Shown here piece after piece: positions 36,004 through 45,590 of a stretch of 64,000 nucleotides of DNA. The notes below the pieces were generated by a model that searched no databases, was not told where the DNA came from, and saw only the letters and a program-made list of their open reading frames with translations. Location: the NCBI RefSeq assembly GCF_002101775.1, contig NZ_LQPI01000028.1, positions 62,001 to 126,000 of the forward strand. The letters are read 5' to 3'. The position numbers and the translations under genes are program-made. Numbering within the stretch: the first letter of the stretch is position 1; each line of letters starts with the position of its first letter. Source of the DNA: Mycolicibacter nonchromogenicus (GTDB taxonomy: Bacteria > Actinomycetota > Actinomycetes > Mycobacteriales > Mycobacteriaceae).

Positions 36004-36804
36004 GTGACGGGGATGCGGATCTTGGCGGTCGCCAATCAGAAAGGCGGCGTGGCCAAGACTACGACGGTGGCTTCGCTGGGCGCGGCGATGGCCGAACTGG
36101 GTCAGCGGGTGTTGCTGGTGGACCTCGACCCGCAGGGCTGTCTGACCTTCTCGCTGGGGCATGATCCCGACAAACTGCCGGTGTCGGTGCACGAGGTGCT
36201 GCTCGGCGACGTGGAGCCCAATACGGCATTGGTGCCGACCGACGAGGGGATGACCCTGTTGCCGGCCAACATCGACCTGGCCGGCGCCGAGGCGATGCTG
36301 CTGATGCGGGCCGGCCGTGAGTACGTCCTGAAGCGGGCGCTGGCCAAGCTGGAAGACGAGTTCGATGTGGTGGTCATCGACTGCCCGCCGTCGCTGGGTG
36401 TGCTCACCCTCAACGGGCTCACGGCGGCCGGTGAGGTGATCGTGCCGCTGCAGTGCGAGACGCTGGCGCATCGAGGGGTCGGCCAATTCCTGCGTACCGT
36501 CTCCGACGTCCAGCAGATCACCAACCCCCAGCTGCGGCTGCTGGGCGCGCTGCCGACGCTGTACGACTCGCGCACCACCCACAGCCGCGACGTGTTGCTC
36601 GACATCGCCGACCGCTATGACCTGCCGGTACTGGCTCCGCCGATCCCGCGGACGGTGCGTTTCGCCGAGGCCAGCGCATCGGGCGCATCGGTGATCGCCG
36701 CCCGTAAGAACAAGGGCGCGCAGGCTTATCGGCAGCTGGCCGAGGCATTGCTGGAGTATTGGAAGAACGACAGGCCGCTGCCCACTTTCACTCCCGAGGT
36801 CTAA
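36004..36804 (+). CDS. ParA/Soj-family ATPase (Rv3213c type)
   Basis: A 266-residue deviant-Walker ATPase. The motif VANQKGGVAKTTT (about 9-21) has the signature Lys before GGVAKT. VDLDPQG and VVIDCPPSLG follow, and NPQLRLLGALPTLYDSRT is typical of ParA. The GTG at 36004 gives the same length I recall for the M. tuberculosis protein; ATG at 36013 is an alternative. There is no ParB gene beside it, so this is an orphan partition-like ATPase rather than the main chromosome parA. It is divergent from the phosphatase gene. Confidence 0.88.
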   Translation: MTGMRILAVANQKGGVAKTTTVASLGAAMAELGQRVLLVDLDPQGCLTFSLGHDPDKLPVSVHEVLLGDVEPNTALVPTDEGMTLLPANIDLAGAEAMLLMRAGREYVLKRALAKLEDEFDVVVIDCPPSLGVLTLNGLTAAGEVIVPLQCETLAHRGVGQFLRTVSDVQQITNPQLRLLGALPTLYDSRTTHSRDVLLDIADRYDLPVLAPPIPRTVRFAEASASGASVIAARKNKGAQAYRQLAEALLEYWKNDRPLPTFTPEV

Positions 36805-36806
36805 CC

Positions 36807-36898
36807 TTCCCCACCCCGGCGAGGTTCCCCACCCCGGCGAGCGTGCGTGTCTGTCCGGCGACACGCCGGTCGGTGACGGGCAACTGCGCACGCTCGCC
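36807..36898. repeat. Intergenic repeat/palindrome element
   Basis: Two 17-base direct copies of TTCCCCACCCCGGCGAG (36807-36823 and 36825-36841) lead into a large palindrome. GGCGAGCGTGCG (36836-36847) and CGCACGCTCGCC (36887-36898) are perfect inverted arms, with an inner TCCGGCG-ACA-CGCCGGT hairpin. It follows the ParA gene and may act as a terminator, or may be one copy of a dispersed family. Confidence 0.75.
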
Positions 36899-36930
36899 CA
36901 GCTGCTCGCGCAGCGGCTCAGCCCAGCGGC

Positions 36931-38166
36931 TCAGCCCAGCGCGACCACGGTGTCACCGCGCTGCTCCAGCACGGTGGGACCCGACACCGCCGGAAACACC
37001 GACGACACTCCGGGCGGGCGGCTGACCGGGATGATGCGTTCCGGTGCCCCGGTGCTCTGGTCGAAAACACCGACCCCGCCGGTCACCGGGATCAGGAGGC
37101 GATCGGCCATCCGCGCCGCGGGCCCCAACGGAACCGCCGCTCCCGACCCCGGGATGGTGTAGCGATAGGTCAGCGTTCCGGAGTCGAAGGCCATCACGGA
37201 GTCGCCGGTCCACCAGCAGATCAGCCCGGTGGGCCGCGATACCGGCAGTGCGGCGCTTTCGGGGGTGGGCTTGGCCGGCAGCAGAGTTTTGGCGATCGTG
37301 GTGCCCGTCTGGTCGACCACTTCGATCCGGGGCTGTGGGGTCGGCAGGTAGACGGCGGTGTTGGCGCCGGTGTCGGAGTCGGTCACCGCCAGCACCCGCG
37401 CACCGGAGTCCGCGGTCACTCCGCGCTCGGCGATCTGCTGGATCTCCGGCTCGTCTTCTTCCTTACCCGCGCGCAACAGGGTCAGTTGCAGGTCGGAGCG
37501 GCCCGGGCAGGACTCCAGCACCGAGACCGCCGAGGAGGCCGCCGCCGCTGAGACCAGGGTGCAGCCCTGTCCGCGGCCGCGCGCCGACGGTTTCACCCGG
37601 GCATCGATCTCCCCGTAGGACATCACTCGGACCAGATCCGAACGCCACAGTTCCAGGCGGGTGGGGCCGGCAGACAGTATTGAGCTGCCCTCGGAGGTGA
37701 CGCGCACGGTTCGGTCGGCATAGCTGGTTCGGGCCGGTCCGCGCAGGCCGTCGGCGGCCACGACCGCGCTGACCTGGCCGCAGCCGCGGGAATCGGGATA
37801 GACCGCGACGGCGTAACGATAGATCCAGGTCACCGCGCACAGGTCGACGTCGCGGGTATAGCTCCAGCGCTCCTCACCGGTGGCCGGGTCACGCCCGCTC
37901 ATCCGCGGACCGTCACCGGTGATCACCGTGCCGGAGACCAGTACCGGCGCCCAGGTGGCCGGGCTGGGCGCCGTCCACAGCTGTGACAACGCCGCCGGCA
38001 CCATCGCCGCCGACGGGGGATTGGTCGCCGAGTCCGATGCCGGCCGGCTGATCGTGGCGCGGGCATCGCTGGTCCACCAGATGACCACGCCCGCGACGAC
38101 GATCACGATCGCGATCAGGGCCGCCGCGACCAGATCACCGGAGGTGCGGCGCTCGGGTCGCACCAT
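36931..38166 (-). CDS. Membrane-anchored beta-propeller-like protein (Rv3212 type)
   Basis: A 411-residue protein with one transmembrane anchor at about 12-31 and a large extracytoplasmic part. That part has PQQ/beta-propeller-like repeats: SGRDPATGEERWSYTRD, and GVGVFDQSTGAPERIIPV near the end. Cys pairs such as those in DLCAVTW and GCGQV suggest disulfides outside the membrane. The Rv3212 family is conserved in actinobacteria but has no known activity. It is in the same direction as rhlE, 14 bases downstream of it, and probably cotranscribed. Confidence 0.82.
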   Translation of the reverse strand: MVRPERRTSGDLVAAALIAIVIVVAGVVIWWTSDARATISRPASDSATNPPSAAMVPAALSQLWTAPSPATWAPVLVSGTVITGDGPRMSGRDPATGEERWSYTRDVDLCAVTWIYRYAVAVYPDSRGCGQVSAVVAADGLRGPARTSYADRTVRVTSEGSSILSAGPTRLELWRSDLVRVMSYGEIDARVKPSARGRGQGCTLVSAAAASSAVSVLESCPGRSDLQLTLLRAGKEEDEPEIQQIAERGVTADSGARVLAVTDSDTGANTAVYLPTPQPRIEVVDQTGTTIAKTLLPAKPTPESAALPVSRPTGLICWWTGDSVMAFDSGTLTYRYTIPGSGAAVPLGPAARMADRLLIPVTGGVGVFDQSTGAPERIIPVSRPPGVSSVFPAVSGPTVLEQRGDTVVALG

Positions 38167-38180
38167 CTCGGCGGCCTAGC

Positions 38181-39695
38181 TCAGCTGCCGTTCGCGGCAG
38201 CGGCCGCGGTCTTGTTCGGCCGACGACGGCGGCGACGCCGCGGCGCACTGGGCCCGGTGGCCTCGGTGGTCGTGGCCGTGCCGGTCGCGCCCGCCTCGGC
38301 GCTCGGTGCGGCGCCGTCGGCGGCATTCGCCTGACCGCCGCCCCGGGTGCGCCGGCGAGACCGGTTCGGGTTGCGGGGCGCGCGCTGGCGGTCTGCCGCC
38401 GTCTCACGGGTCTCGTCGTCGGATCGCTTGGCCGGCGCCCGGCGCGCCTTGCCGACGGAGCCGCCGGCGTCGGTGGGGATGTTGAGCTCGGTGTACAGGT
38501 GCGGCGAGCTGGAGTAGGTCTCCGCGGGATCCGGGCAGCGCAGGTTGAGGGCCTTGTCGATCAGTGACCAGCGGGCCAGCTCATCCCAGTCCACCAGGGT
38601 GACGGCGACGCCGGTCTTGCCGGCGCGTCCGGTGCGGCCGATGCGGTGCACGTAGGTCTTCTCATCGTCGGGGCACTGGTAGTTGATGACGTGCGTGACG
38701 TCGTCGATGTCGATGCCGCGGGCAGCCACATCGGTGGCCACCAGCACGTCGATGTCGCCGTTGCGGAATGCCTTGAGCGCCTTCTCGCGGGCCACCTGAT
38801 TGAGGTCGCCGTGCACCGCACCCACTTTGAATCCGCGCTCATTGAGGTCATCGGCGACCTTCTGGGCGGTCCGCTTGGTGCGGGTGAAGATCATGGTGGC
38901 GCCGCGGCCGCGGGCCTGCAGCACCCGGGCCACCAGTTCCGCCTTGTCCAGGGCGTGGGCCCGGTAGACGAACTGCTCGGTGGCGTCGTGCACCGCAGAG
39001 GAGTGCGGCGCCTCGGCGCGGATGTGGGTCGGCTGATTCATGAAGCTGCGGGCCAGCGTGATGATCGGGCCGGGCATGGTGGCCGAGAACAGCATCGACT
39101 GCCGGTCGTCGGGGATGCGGGACAGGATGCGCTCGATGTCGGGCAAGAAGCCCAGGTCCAGCATCTCGTCGGCCTCGTCGAGCACCAGCACCGACAGGCC
39201 GCCCAGCTGCAGGTGTCCCTGCTGGGCCAGGTCGAGCAACCGGCCGGGGGTGCCCACCACGACGTCGGCGCCGGCCTGCAGCGCCTCGATCTGCGGTTCG
39301 TAGGGCCGGCCGCCGTAGATGGCCTGCACCGACAGTGGACGGTCCCCGGCGCTCAGGTACTTGGCCGCGTCGGCCAGGTCGCCGGAGACCTGGATGCACA
39401 GCTCACGGGTGGGCACCACGACCAACGCTCGGGGTGCGCCGGTCAGCGGCCGGTCCGGGCTGGTGGTGACCCGCTGCAGCAGCGGAATGCCGAAGCCGTA
39501 GGTCTTGCCCATGCCGGTGCGGGCCTGGCCGATCAGGTCGTCGCCGGCCAGGGCCAGCGGCAGCGTCAGCTCCTGGATCGCGAAGGCGTGCTCGATACCG
39601 CTCTCGGCGAGTGCGCGGACGATTTCGTCGCGAACGCCCAGTTCGGCGAAGCTCGGAGGAGTGGTGGGAACGGTGGTGGAGATCAGTGGGGTCAT
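38181..39695 (-). CDS. rhlE: DEAD-box ATP-dependent RNA helicase RhlE type
   Basis: A 504-residue helicase. The Q motif (Gln41) and Walker A TGMGKT (about 60-65) precede PTREL, DEAD at 173-176, SAT at 204-206, and ARGIDIDDV with HRIGRTGRAGK of domain 2. The C-terminal about 110 residues are Arg/Ala-rich and disordered, ending RRRRRRPNKTAAAAANGS, as expected for RNA binding. It unwinds short RNA duplexes in ribosome assembly or mRNA turnover. The Rv3212-type gene is downstream in the same operon. Its start faces the ferritin-like gene across 254 bases where no gene or clear signal is seen. Confidence 0.95.
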   Translation of the reverse strand: MTPLISTTVPTTPPSFAELGVRDEIVRALAESGIEHAFAIQELTLPLALAGDDLIGQARTGMGKTYGFGIPLLQRVTTSPDRPLTGAPRALVVVPTRELCIQVSGDLADAAKYLSAGDRPLSVQAIYGGRPYEPQIEALQAGADVVVGTPGRLLDLAQQGHLQLGGLSVLVLDEADEMLDLGFLPDIERILSRIPDDRQSMLFSATMPGPIITLARSFMNQPTHIRAEAPHSSAVHDATEQFVYRAHALDKAELVARVLQARGRGATMIFTRTKRTAQKVADDLNERGFKVGAVHGDLNQVAREKALKAFRNGDIDVLVATDVAARGIDIDDVTHVINYQCPDDEKTYVHRIGRTGRAGKTGVAVTLVDWDELARWSLIDKALNLRCPDPAETYSSSPHLYTELNIPTDAGGSVGKARRAPAKRSDDETRETAADRQRAPRNPNRSRRRTRGGGQANAADGAAPSAEAGATGTATTTEATGPSAPRRRRRRRPNKTAAAAANGS

Positions 39696-39949
39696 GCGCG
39701 GGCAGATGCCTTTCGAAGTCGGCGCGGTATGTCAGTCGATCGCGGTGCGGGTCGGGGCGCACACACTGCGACGGTCGATACTTTGCCCATTCGGGGAGGC
39801 ACCGCCGGGGGCCCTGCACTCGCCGAGTAGGCGGGCCAACCGCGTGTACGCACATTGCGCGGCAGCGCCGAAGAGGCACTGCCTGATGCTCATAGTACCT
39901 GGTCGGGCCGGGCATCGGGCCACCGCCGCGGAACGCATACAGTGTGGTG

Positions 39950-40645
39950 ATGAATTCGGTTCCCTCCGCCGACGCGGAAGCGCAGTCTTCCCCGCCGCGG
40001 CTGTCCGCCGATCATCCCGGTGTCAACGAGCTTTTCGCGGTGCTGGCCTATGGCGAGGTGGCCGCGTTCTACCGGCTCACCGACGAAGCCCGGATGGCGC
40101 CCGATCTGCGCGGCCGGATCTCGATGGCGGCGATGGCCGCCGCGGAGATGGGCCACTTCGAACTGCTTCGTGAAGCTCTTGAGCGCCGCGGTGTGGACGT
40201 GGTCTCGGCGATGTCGAAATACGCTACCGCCCTTGACAATTACCATCGGCTGACCATGCCCAGCACGTGGCTGGAGGCGTTGGTCAAGACCTACATCGGC
40301 GACGCGATGGCCGCCGACTTCTACCTGCAGATCGCCGACGGCCTGCCCGACGAGGTGGGCGATGTGGTGCGTGCGGTGCTCGCCGAGACCAAGCATTCGC
40401 AGTTCGTCGTCGAAGAGGTGCGCAGCGCGGTCACGGCCAGCGCCAAACAGCGCAGCCGGCTCGCGTTGTGGTCGCGACGCCTGCTCGGTGAGGCGATCAC
40501 CCAGGCGCAGTACGTGTTGGCCGAGCGCGACGAACTCGTCGACCTGGTGGTGTCGGGGGCAGCGGGGCTGGCGCAGCTGGCCGGATTCTTCGACCGCCTG
40601 CAGCACACCCACGACGAACGCATGCGCGAGCTGGGCCTCGCGTAG
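39950..40645 (+). CDS. Ferritin-like protein (Rv3210c type, MiaE-like fold)
   Basis: A 231-residue all-helical protein. Helices from NELFAVLAYGEVAAFYRLTD to the C-terminus show carboxylate and His residues (AEMGHFELLREAL, ETKHSQFVVEEV) at ferritin-like spacings. It resembles the actinobacterial branch related to tRNA hydroxylase MiaE. Whether metal is bound cannot be judged by eye. ATG at 39950 matches the family length; two GTG codons just before it are alternatives. TB9.4 follows after 107 bases. Confidence 0.8.
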   Translation: MNSVPSADAEAQSSPPRLSADHPGVNELFAVLAYGEVAAFYRLTDEARMAPDLRGRISMAAMAAAEMGHFELLREALERRGVDVVSAMSKYATALDNYHRLTMPSTWLEALVKTYIGDAMAADFYLQIADGLPDEVGDVVRAVLAETKHSQFVVEEVRSAVTASAKQRSRLALWSRRLLGEAITQAQYVLAERDELVDLVVSGAAGLAQLAGFFDRLQHTHDERMRELGLA

Positions 40646-40752
40646 CCGACATACCGCGGGCTATCGCCGAGGGCGAACAGCCGGTGCGCACCAACCGGGT
40701 GCCCGTCCACTAGCCTGCTTAACAACGCCCAACGCGAACGAAAGGGGCAGGC

Positions 40753-41752
<1,000 letters not shown>

Positions 41753-41885
41753 CTACGCGCTGCACCCGGCACTACCACCAGCGACATCCGACAATCGGCT
41801 GTGATCGCCATTTCGAACTTCACCCGGCACACCTCTGGGCGTGCCGCAGAGTCCCAGCTCGCAGACCTTGTGCCATTCTGGGACG

Positions 41886-42920
41886 GTGACCTACGACCCG
41901 GGGTGGAGCGGCGGCGGTCGAACCCCGGTACTGCGGGATCGCTTCCGCGAGCCACTGCGTGCCCAGCGTGACCCGCTCGCGGCCGGTGCTGGGCGGCTGC
42001 GGTCCGATCGTGATGTTCACCGCCAGTGGCGTAAGCAGACCTGGCTGGGCAGGTTCGTGTCCACCTACGGATGGCGCGCCTATGCGCTGCCGGTGCTCAT
42101 GGCCCTGACCGTCGTTGTGGTGTATCAGGCCGTGACCGGCACCGGAGTGCGCACCGCCGTCCCCGACGACACCATCCAGGGGCCGCCGACGATCGGATCG
42201 GCGGGCACCTCGATCATCGGCGCGCCGCCGCGCGGCCTCACCGAGTTCGACGTCAACCTGCCGACCGGAGTGCTGCCGAACGGCGGGCCGTTCACCGAAG
42301 CCGGTGACATGTCCTGGCACGTCATACCCGGCATCGAGCCGGCGTTCGGTCAGGGCACCGAGAAGGTGTTCGCCTACACCATCGAGGTGGAGAACGGCAT
42401 CGACACGACGGCCTTCGGCGGCGACGAGGCGTTCGCCCGGATGGTCGACCAGACCCTCCGCAATCCCAAGGGATGGACGCACACCCCCCAGATCGGCTTC
42501 ATGCGGATCGACGCCAGCAGTCCCATCACCCCCGACTTCCGTATCTCGCTGACGTCGCCGCTCACCGTCCGGGAGGGCTGCGGCTACGAGATCCCGCTGG
42601 AGGCGTCCTGCTACAACCCGTCCTACGGGGCCAAGTCGGAGCCGCGGGTGTTCATCAACGAAGCCCGGTGGGTTCGCGGTGCCGTGCCGTTCCAGGGTGA
42701 CATCGGGTCCTATCGGCAATACCTGATCAACCACGAGGTCGGACACGCCATCGGTTATCAGCACCACGAACCGTGCGACAAGCAGGACGGGCTGGCGCCG
42801 GTGATGATGCAGCAGACATTCGGCACCTCCAACGACGACGCCTCGAAGTTCGACCCCGAGTGGGTCAAGCCGGACGGCAAGACCTGCCGCTTCAACCCCT
42901 GGCCTTCTCCGATTGCCTGA
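41886..42920 (+). CDS. Membrane-anchored DUF3152 zinc-protease-like protein (Rv3207c type)
   Basis: About 344 residues. A basic N-terminus leads to one transmembrane helix at about 64-86 (YALPVLMALTVVVVYQ), with the rest outside. The domain ends with the metal motif HEVGHAIGYQHH (about 283-294), a metzincin-like HExxHxxGxxHH. A Met-turn-like PVMMQQT is 13 residues later. This suggests a secreted metalloprotease, although DUF3152 has no assigned activity. The GTG at 41886 is tentative; it lies within 41841, the start of the open frame. It is divergent from fasR. Confidence 0.8.
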   Translation: MTYDPGWSGGGRTPVLRDRFREPLRAQRDPLAAGAGRLRSDRDVHRQWRKQTWLGRFVSTYGWRAYALPVLMALTVVVVYQAVTGTGVRTAVPDDTIQGPPTIGSAGTSIIGAPPRGLTEFDVNLPTGVLPNGGPFTEAGDMSWHVIPGIEPAFGQGTEKVFAYTIEVENGIDTTAFGGDEAFARMVDQTLRNPKGWTHTPQIGFMRIDASSPITPDFRISLTSPLTVREGCGYEIPLEASCYNPSYGAKSEPRVFINEARWVRGAVPFQGDIGSYRQYLINHEVGHAIGYQHHEPCDKQDGLAPVMMQQTFGTSNDDASKFDPEWVKPDGKTCRFNPWPSPIA

Positions 42921-43005
42921 ACCGGGAAGCTTCACCCGCGGTTTGTCGTTGCCCCCACCAGCTGCTGTGATGGCTTGGCGGACGCGACGTTGAGGAGATT
43001 GCCCC

Positions 43006-44184
43006 GTGCCGATATCACTGCCGCCGCTGGTGGAACCGGCCGACGAGCTGACCAGGGATGAAGTGGCGCGCTACAGCCGCCACTTGATCATTCCCGATGT
43101 CGGCGTGCAGGGGCAGAAGCGACTCAAGAATGCTCGCGTCCTGGTGATCGGTGCAGGCGGACTGGGCGCGCCCACGCTGCTGTATCTGGCGGCCGCCGGT
43201 GTCGGCACCATCGGGATCGTCGACTTCGACGTCGTCGAAGAGTCGAACCTGCAGCGTCAGGTCATCCACGGGGTCTCCGACATCGGCCGGACCAAAGCCG
43301 AAAGCGCCCGCGACTCGATCGCCGAGGTCAACCCGCTGGTGCGCGTGCAGCTGCACCAGGTGCGCCTGGAGCGGTCCAACGCCGTCGAATTGTTCGCGCA
43401 GTACGACCTCATTCTGGACGGCACCGACAACTTCGCGACCCGCTACCTGGTCAACGACGCGGCGGTGCTGGCGCACAAGCCCTACATCTGGGGCTCCATT
43501 TACCGCTTCGAGGGCCAGGTGTCGGTGTTCTGGGAGGACGCGCCGAACGGGCTCGGCCTCAACTACCGCGATCTGTATCCCGAACCGCCGCCGCCGGGCA
43601 TGGTGCCGTCGTGTGCCGAGGGCGGGGTGCTCGGGGTGTTGTGCGCCTCTATCGGGTCGGTGATGGGCACCGAGGCGATCAAGCTGATCACCGGTATCGG
43701 GCAACCACTGCTGGGGCGGCTGATGATCTACGACGCCCTGGAGATGAGCTACCGCACCATCGCGATCCGTAAGGACCCGGCCACGCCGGCGATCACCGAG
43801 TTGGTCGACTACGACGAGTTCTGCGGCGTGGTGCCTGAGGAGGCCGCCGCCGCGGTTGCCGGGTCCACCATCACTCCCGCCGAGCTGCGCGAGCTGCTGG
43901 ACTCCGGGCAACCGCTGGCCCTGATCGATGTGCGCGAGCCGGGGGAGTGGGCGATCAACCGCATCGAGGGCGCCCAGTTGGTCCCGCAGTCGACGATCAA
44001 CACCGGTGAGGGTCTGGCGAAGCTGCCGCAGGACCGAATGTCGGTGCTGTACTGCAAGACCGGCGTCCGTTCGGCCCAGGTCCTGGCAACCCTGAAGAAG
44101 GCCGGCTTCGCCGATGCGGTCCACCTGCAGGGGGGAATTGTGGCGTGGGCCAACCAGATGCAACCCGACATGGTCATGTACTAG
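43006..44184 (+). CDS. moeZ: Adenylyltransferase/sulfurtransferase MoeZ
   Basis: A 392-residue fused E1-like and rhodanese protein (Rv3206c, also named moeB1). The ATP-binding loop GAGGLGAPTLLYLA is at about 50-63, and the E1 catalytic region includes NLQRQVIHG and DGTDNFATRYLVND. The C-terminal rhodanese domain has the persulfide-carrying Cys350 in YCKTGVRS. It activates and sulfurylates ubiquitin-like carriers (CysO for cysteine, MoaD for molybdopterin). The start is GTG at 43006 after GAGGAGA. Hairpin repeats follow the stop. Confidence 0.96.
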   Translation: MPISLPPLVEPADELTRDEVARYSRHLIIPDVGVQGQKRLKNARVLVIGAGGLGAPTLLYLAAAGVGTIGIVDFDVVEESNLQRQVIHGVSDIGRTKAESARDSIAEVNPLVRVQLHQVRLERSNAVELFAQYDLILDGTDNFATRYLVNDAAVLAHKPYIWGSIYRFEGQVSVFWEDAPNGLGLNYRDLYPEPPPPGMVPSCAEGGVLGVLCASIGSVMGTEAIKLITGIGQPLLGRLMIYDALEMSYRTIAIRKDPATPAITELVDYDEFCGVVPEEAAAAVAGSTITPAELRELLDSGQPLALIDVREPGEWAINRIEGAQLVPQSTINTGEGLAKLPQDRMSVLYCKTGVRSAQVLATLKKAGFADAVHLQGGIVAWANQMQPDMVMY

Positions 44185-44210
44185 GGCAACAGCGCGGCAG
44201 AACCGTGGCC

Positions 44211-44258
44211 AATGGCGGTGATCCGCCACGATCACCGGGTGAATGGCGGTGACCCGCC
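44211..44258 (+). repeat. Hairpin direct repeats after moeZ
   Basis: Two 17-base copies of AATGGCGGTGAYCCGCC (44211-44227 and 44242-44258) lie 31 bases apart. The first forms a short TGGCGG-TGAT-CCGCCA hairpin. They may act as a terminator. Confidence 0.6.
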
Positions 44259-44305
44259 GCGCCCGGCTCCGCCGTGCTTGCGATCACCGCGGTTAGTCTT
44301 ATCGC

Positions 44306-45160
44306 GTGACCATCGAGCCGCCGCCTGAACATGTGCTGGCGACGTTCGGTATTCGCAACGTTCCGCCCACCCCGCTTGGTGCCGGCTGGGAAGACGGCTG
44401 GAAGTGCGGGGAAGTGGTCCTGTCGATGGTCGCCGACCATGCCAGGGCCGCGTGGTCGGCGAAGGTCCGCGAGACCCTGTTCGCCGACGGCATCCGCCTG
44501 GCCCGCCCGGTGCGCTCCACCGACGGACGCTACGTGGTGTCGGGATGGCGCGCGGACACCTACGTAGCCGGCAGCCCCGAGCCGCGCCATGACGAGGTGG
44601 TGTCGGCGGCGGTTCGGCTCCACGAAGCCACCTCCAAGCTGGAGCGCCCCCGATTCTTGACCCAGGCACCGGTGGCGCCATGGGCCGACGTGGATGTGTT
44701 CATCGCCGCGGACCGGGCGGCTTGGGAGGAACGGCCGTTCGCCTCGCTGCAGGCCGGCGCACGGCTGGCCCCGGGATCGGTGGACGGCCAGCGATCGATC
44801 GACCTGATCAACCAGCTGGCCACCTTGCGCAAGCCCACCAAGAGCCCGAGCCAATTGGTGCACGGCGACCTCTACGGCACCGTGCTGTTCTCCGGCGCCG
44901 CCGCGCCCGGTATCACCGACATCACGCCCTACTGGCGGCCCGCCTCATGGGCTGCCGGTGTGGTGGTGGTGGATGCCCTGTCGTGGGGCGAGGCCGACGA
45001 CGGGCTGATCGAACGCTGGGAGACGCTGCCAGAGTGGCCGCAGATGTTGCTGCGCGCGTTGATGTTCCGTCTTGCCGTCCATGCGCTGCATCCGCGGTCG
45101 ACCGAGGAGGCTTTCCCCGGGCTGGCCCGCACGGCCGCGTTGGTTCGCCTGGCGCTCTAG
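44306..45160 (+). CDS. TIGR02569-type actinobacterial protein with phosphotransferase-like motif (Rv3205c type)
   Basis: A 284-residue protein of an actinobacteria-specific family. The segment LVHGDLYGTVLF (about 192-203) resembles the catalytic HGDLxxxN loop of aminoglycoside phosphotransferase-like kinases, but the expected Asn is replaced. It also lacks a clear Asp-Phe-Gly-like partner, so kinase activity is doubtful. The start is GTG at 44306. A copy of the TTCGCCGCGC-type intergenic repeat lies at 44268-44290, just upstream. Confidence 0.82.
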   Translation: MTIEPPPEHVLATFGIRNVPPTPLGAGWEDGWKCGEVVLSMVADHARAAWSAKVRETLFADGIRLARPVRSTDGRYVVSGWRADTYVAGSPEPRHDEVVSAAVRLHEATSKLERPRFLTQAPVAPWADVDVFIAADRAAWEERPFASLQAGARLAPGSVDGQRSIDLINQLATLRKPTKSPSQLVHGDLYGTVLFSGAAAPGITDITPYWRPASWAAGVVVVDALSWGEADDGLIERWETLPEWPQMLLRALMFRLAVHALHPRSTEEAFPGLARTAALVRLAL

Positions 45161-45225
45161 GTTTCTCACCCCCCGGCTCGTCCTTCGCTTTTGTTCGCCT
45201 CTTTTGTTCGCCGAACGTGAACTCA

Positions 45226-45248
45226 GGCCGAGATTTCGGCCGGTTTTT
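45226..45248. terminator. Hairpin terminator between Rv3205c-type and ATL genes
   Basis: GGCCGA-GATT-TCGGCC (45226-45241) is followed by GG and five T (to 45248), a classical small intrinsic terminator on the plus strand, between convergent genes. Confidence 0.6.
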
Positions 45249-45282
45249 CGGACTGTGTACACGCTCGGTGAATGTGCTGCCG

Positions 45283-45579
45283 TCAGAACCGGTGTCGCAG
45301 GCTGCGCAGATCCACCTTCCCGTCCACCGCCAGGACACCTTCGGCCCGAAGACGTTCCAGCTGCTCGGTGCGCAGGTGTGCCGTCGGTCGCCCCGACGCC
45401 GGGACCACCCGGTGCCAGGGCAGGTCAGTGCCGTCGATCCGCAGTATCCAGCCCACGATGCGGGGGCTGGAAAGCCCTGCCGCGGAGGCGACATCGCCAT
45501 AGGTGGTGACCCGGCCGGCGGGCACGCTGAGAATCAGCGCGCGTACCCGCTCGACCTGTTCGTCGGTGACGGCCGCCAC
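45283..45579 (-). CDS. Alkyltransferase-like (ATL) protein, Rv3204 type
   Basis: A 98-residue protein with the DNA-binding fold of O6-alkylguanine-DNA alkyltransferases, starting DEQVERVRALILSVPAGRV. The alkyl acceptor motif PCHRV is PWHRV (54-58), so Trp55 replaces the catalytic Cys. ATL proteins of this kind bind alkylated bases without repairing them and flag them for nucleotide excision repair. GTG at 45579 is chosen with AGGAG about nine bases upstream. The open frame continues upstream into lipV in another reading, but that part is not ATL-like. It lies just after lipV. Confidence 0.9.
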   Translation of the reverse strand: MAAVTDEQVERVRALILSVPAGRVTTYGDVASAAGLSSPRIVGWILRIDGTDLPWHRVVPASGRPTAHLRTEQLERLRAEGVLAVDGKVDLRSLRHRF

Positions 45580-45590
45580 GAACCGCGCTC

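Noticed and set aside
45189..45215. SOS box near adnA
   Set aside because: TTGTTCGCCGAACG has the half-sites in the reverse order (GTTCG before CGAAC) and is 1.2 kb from adnA.
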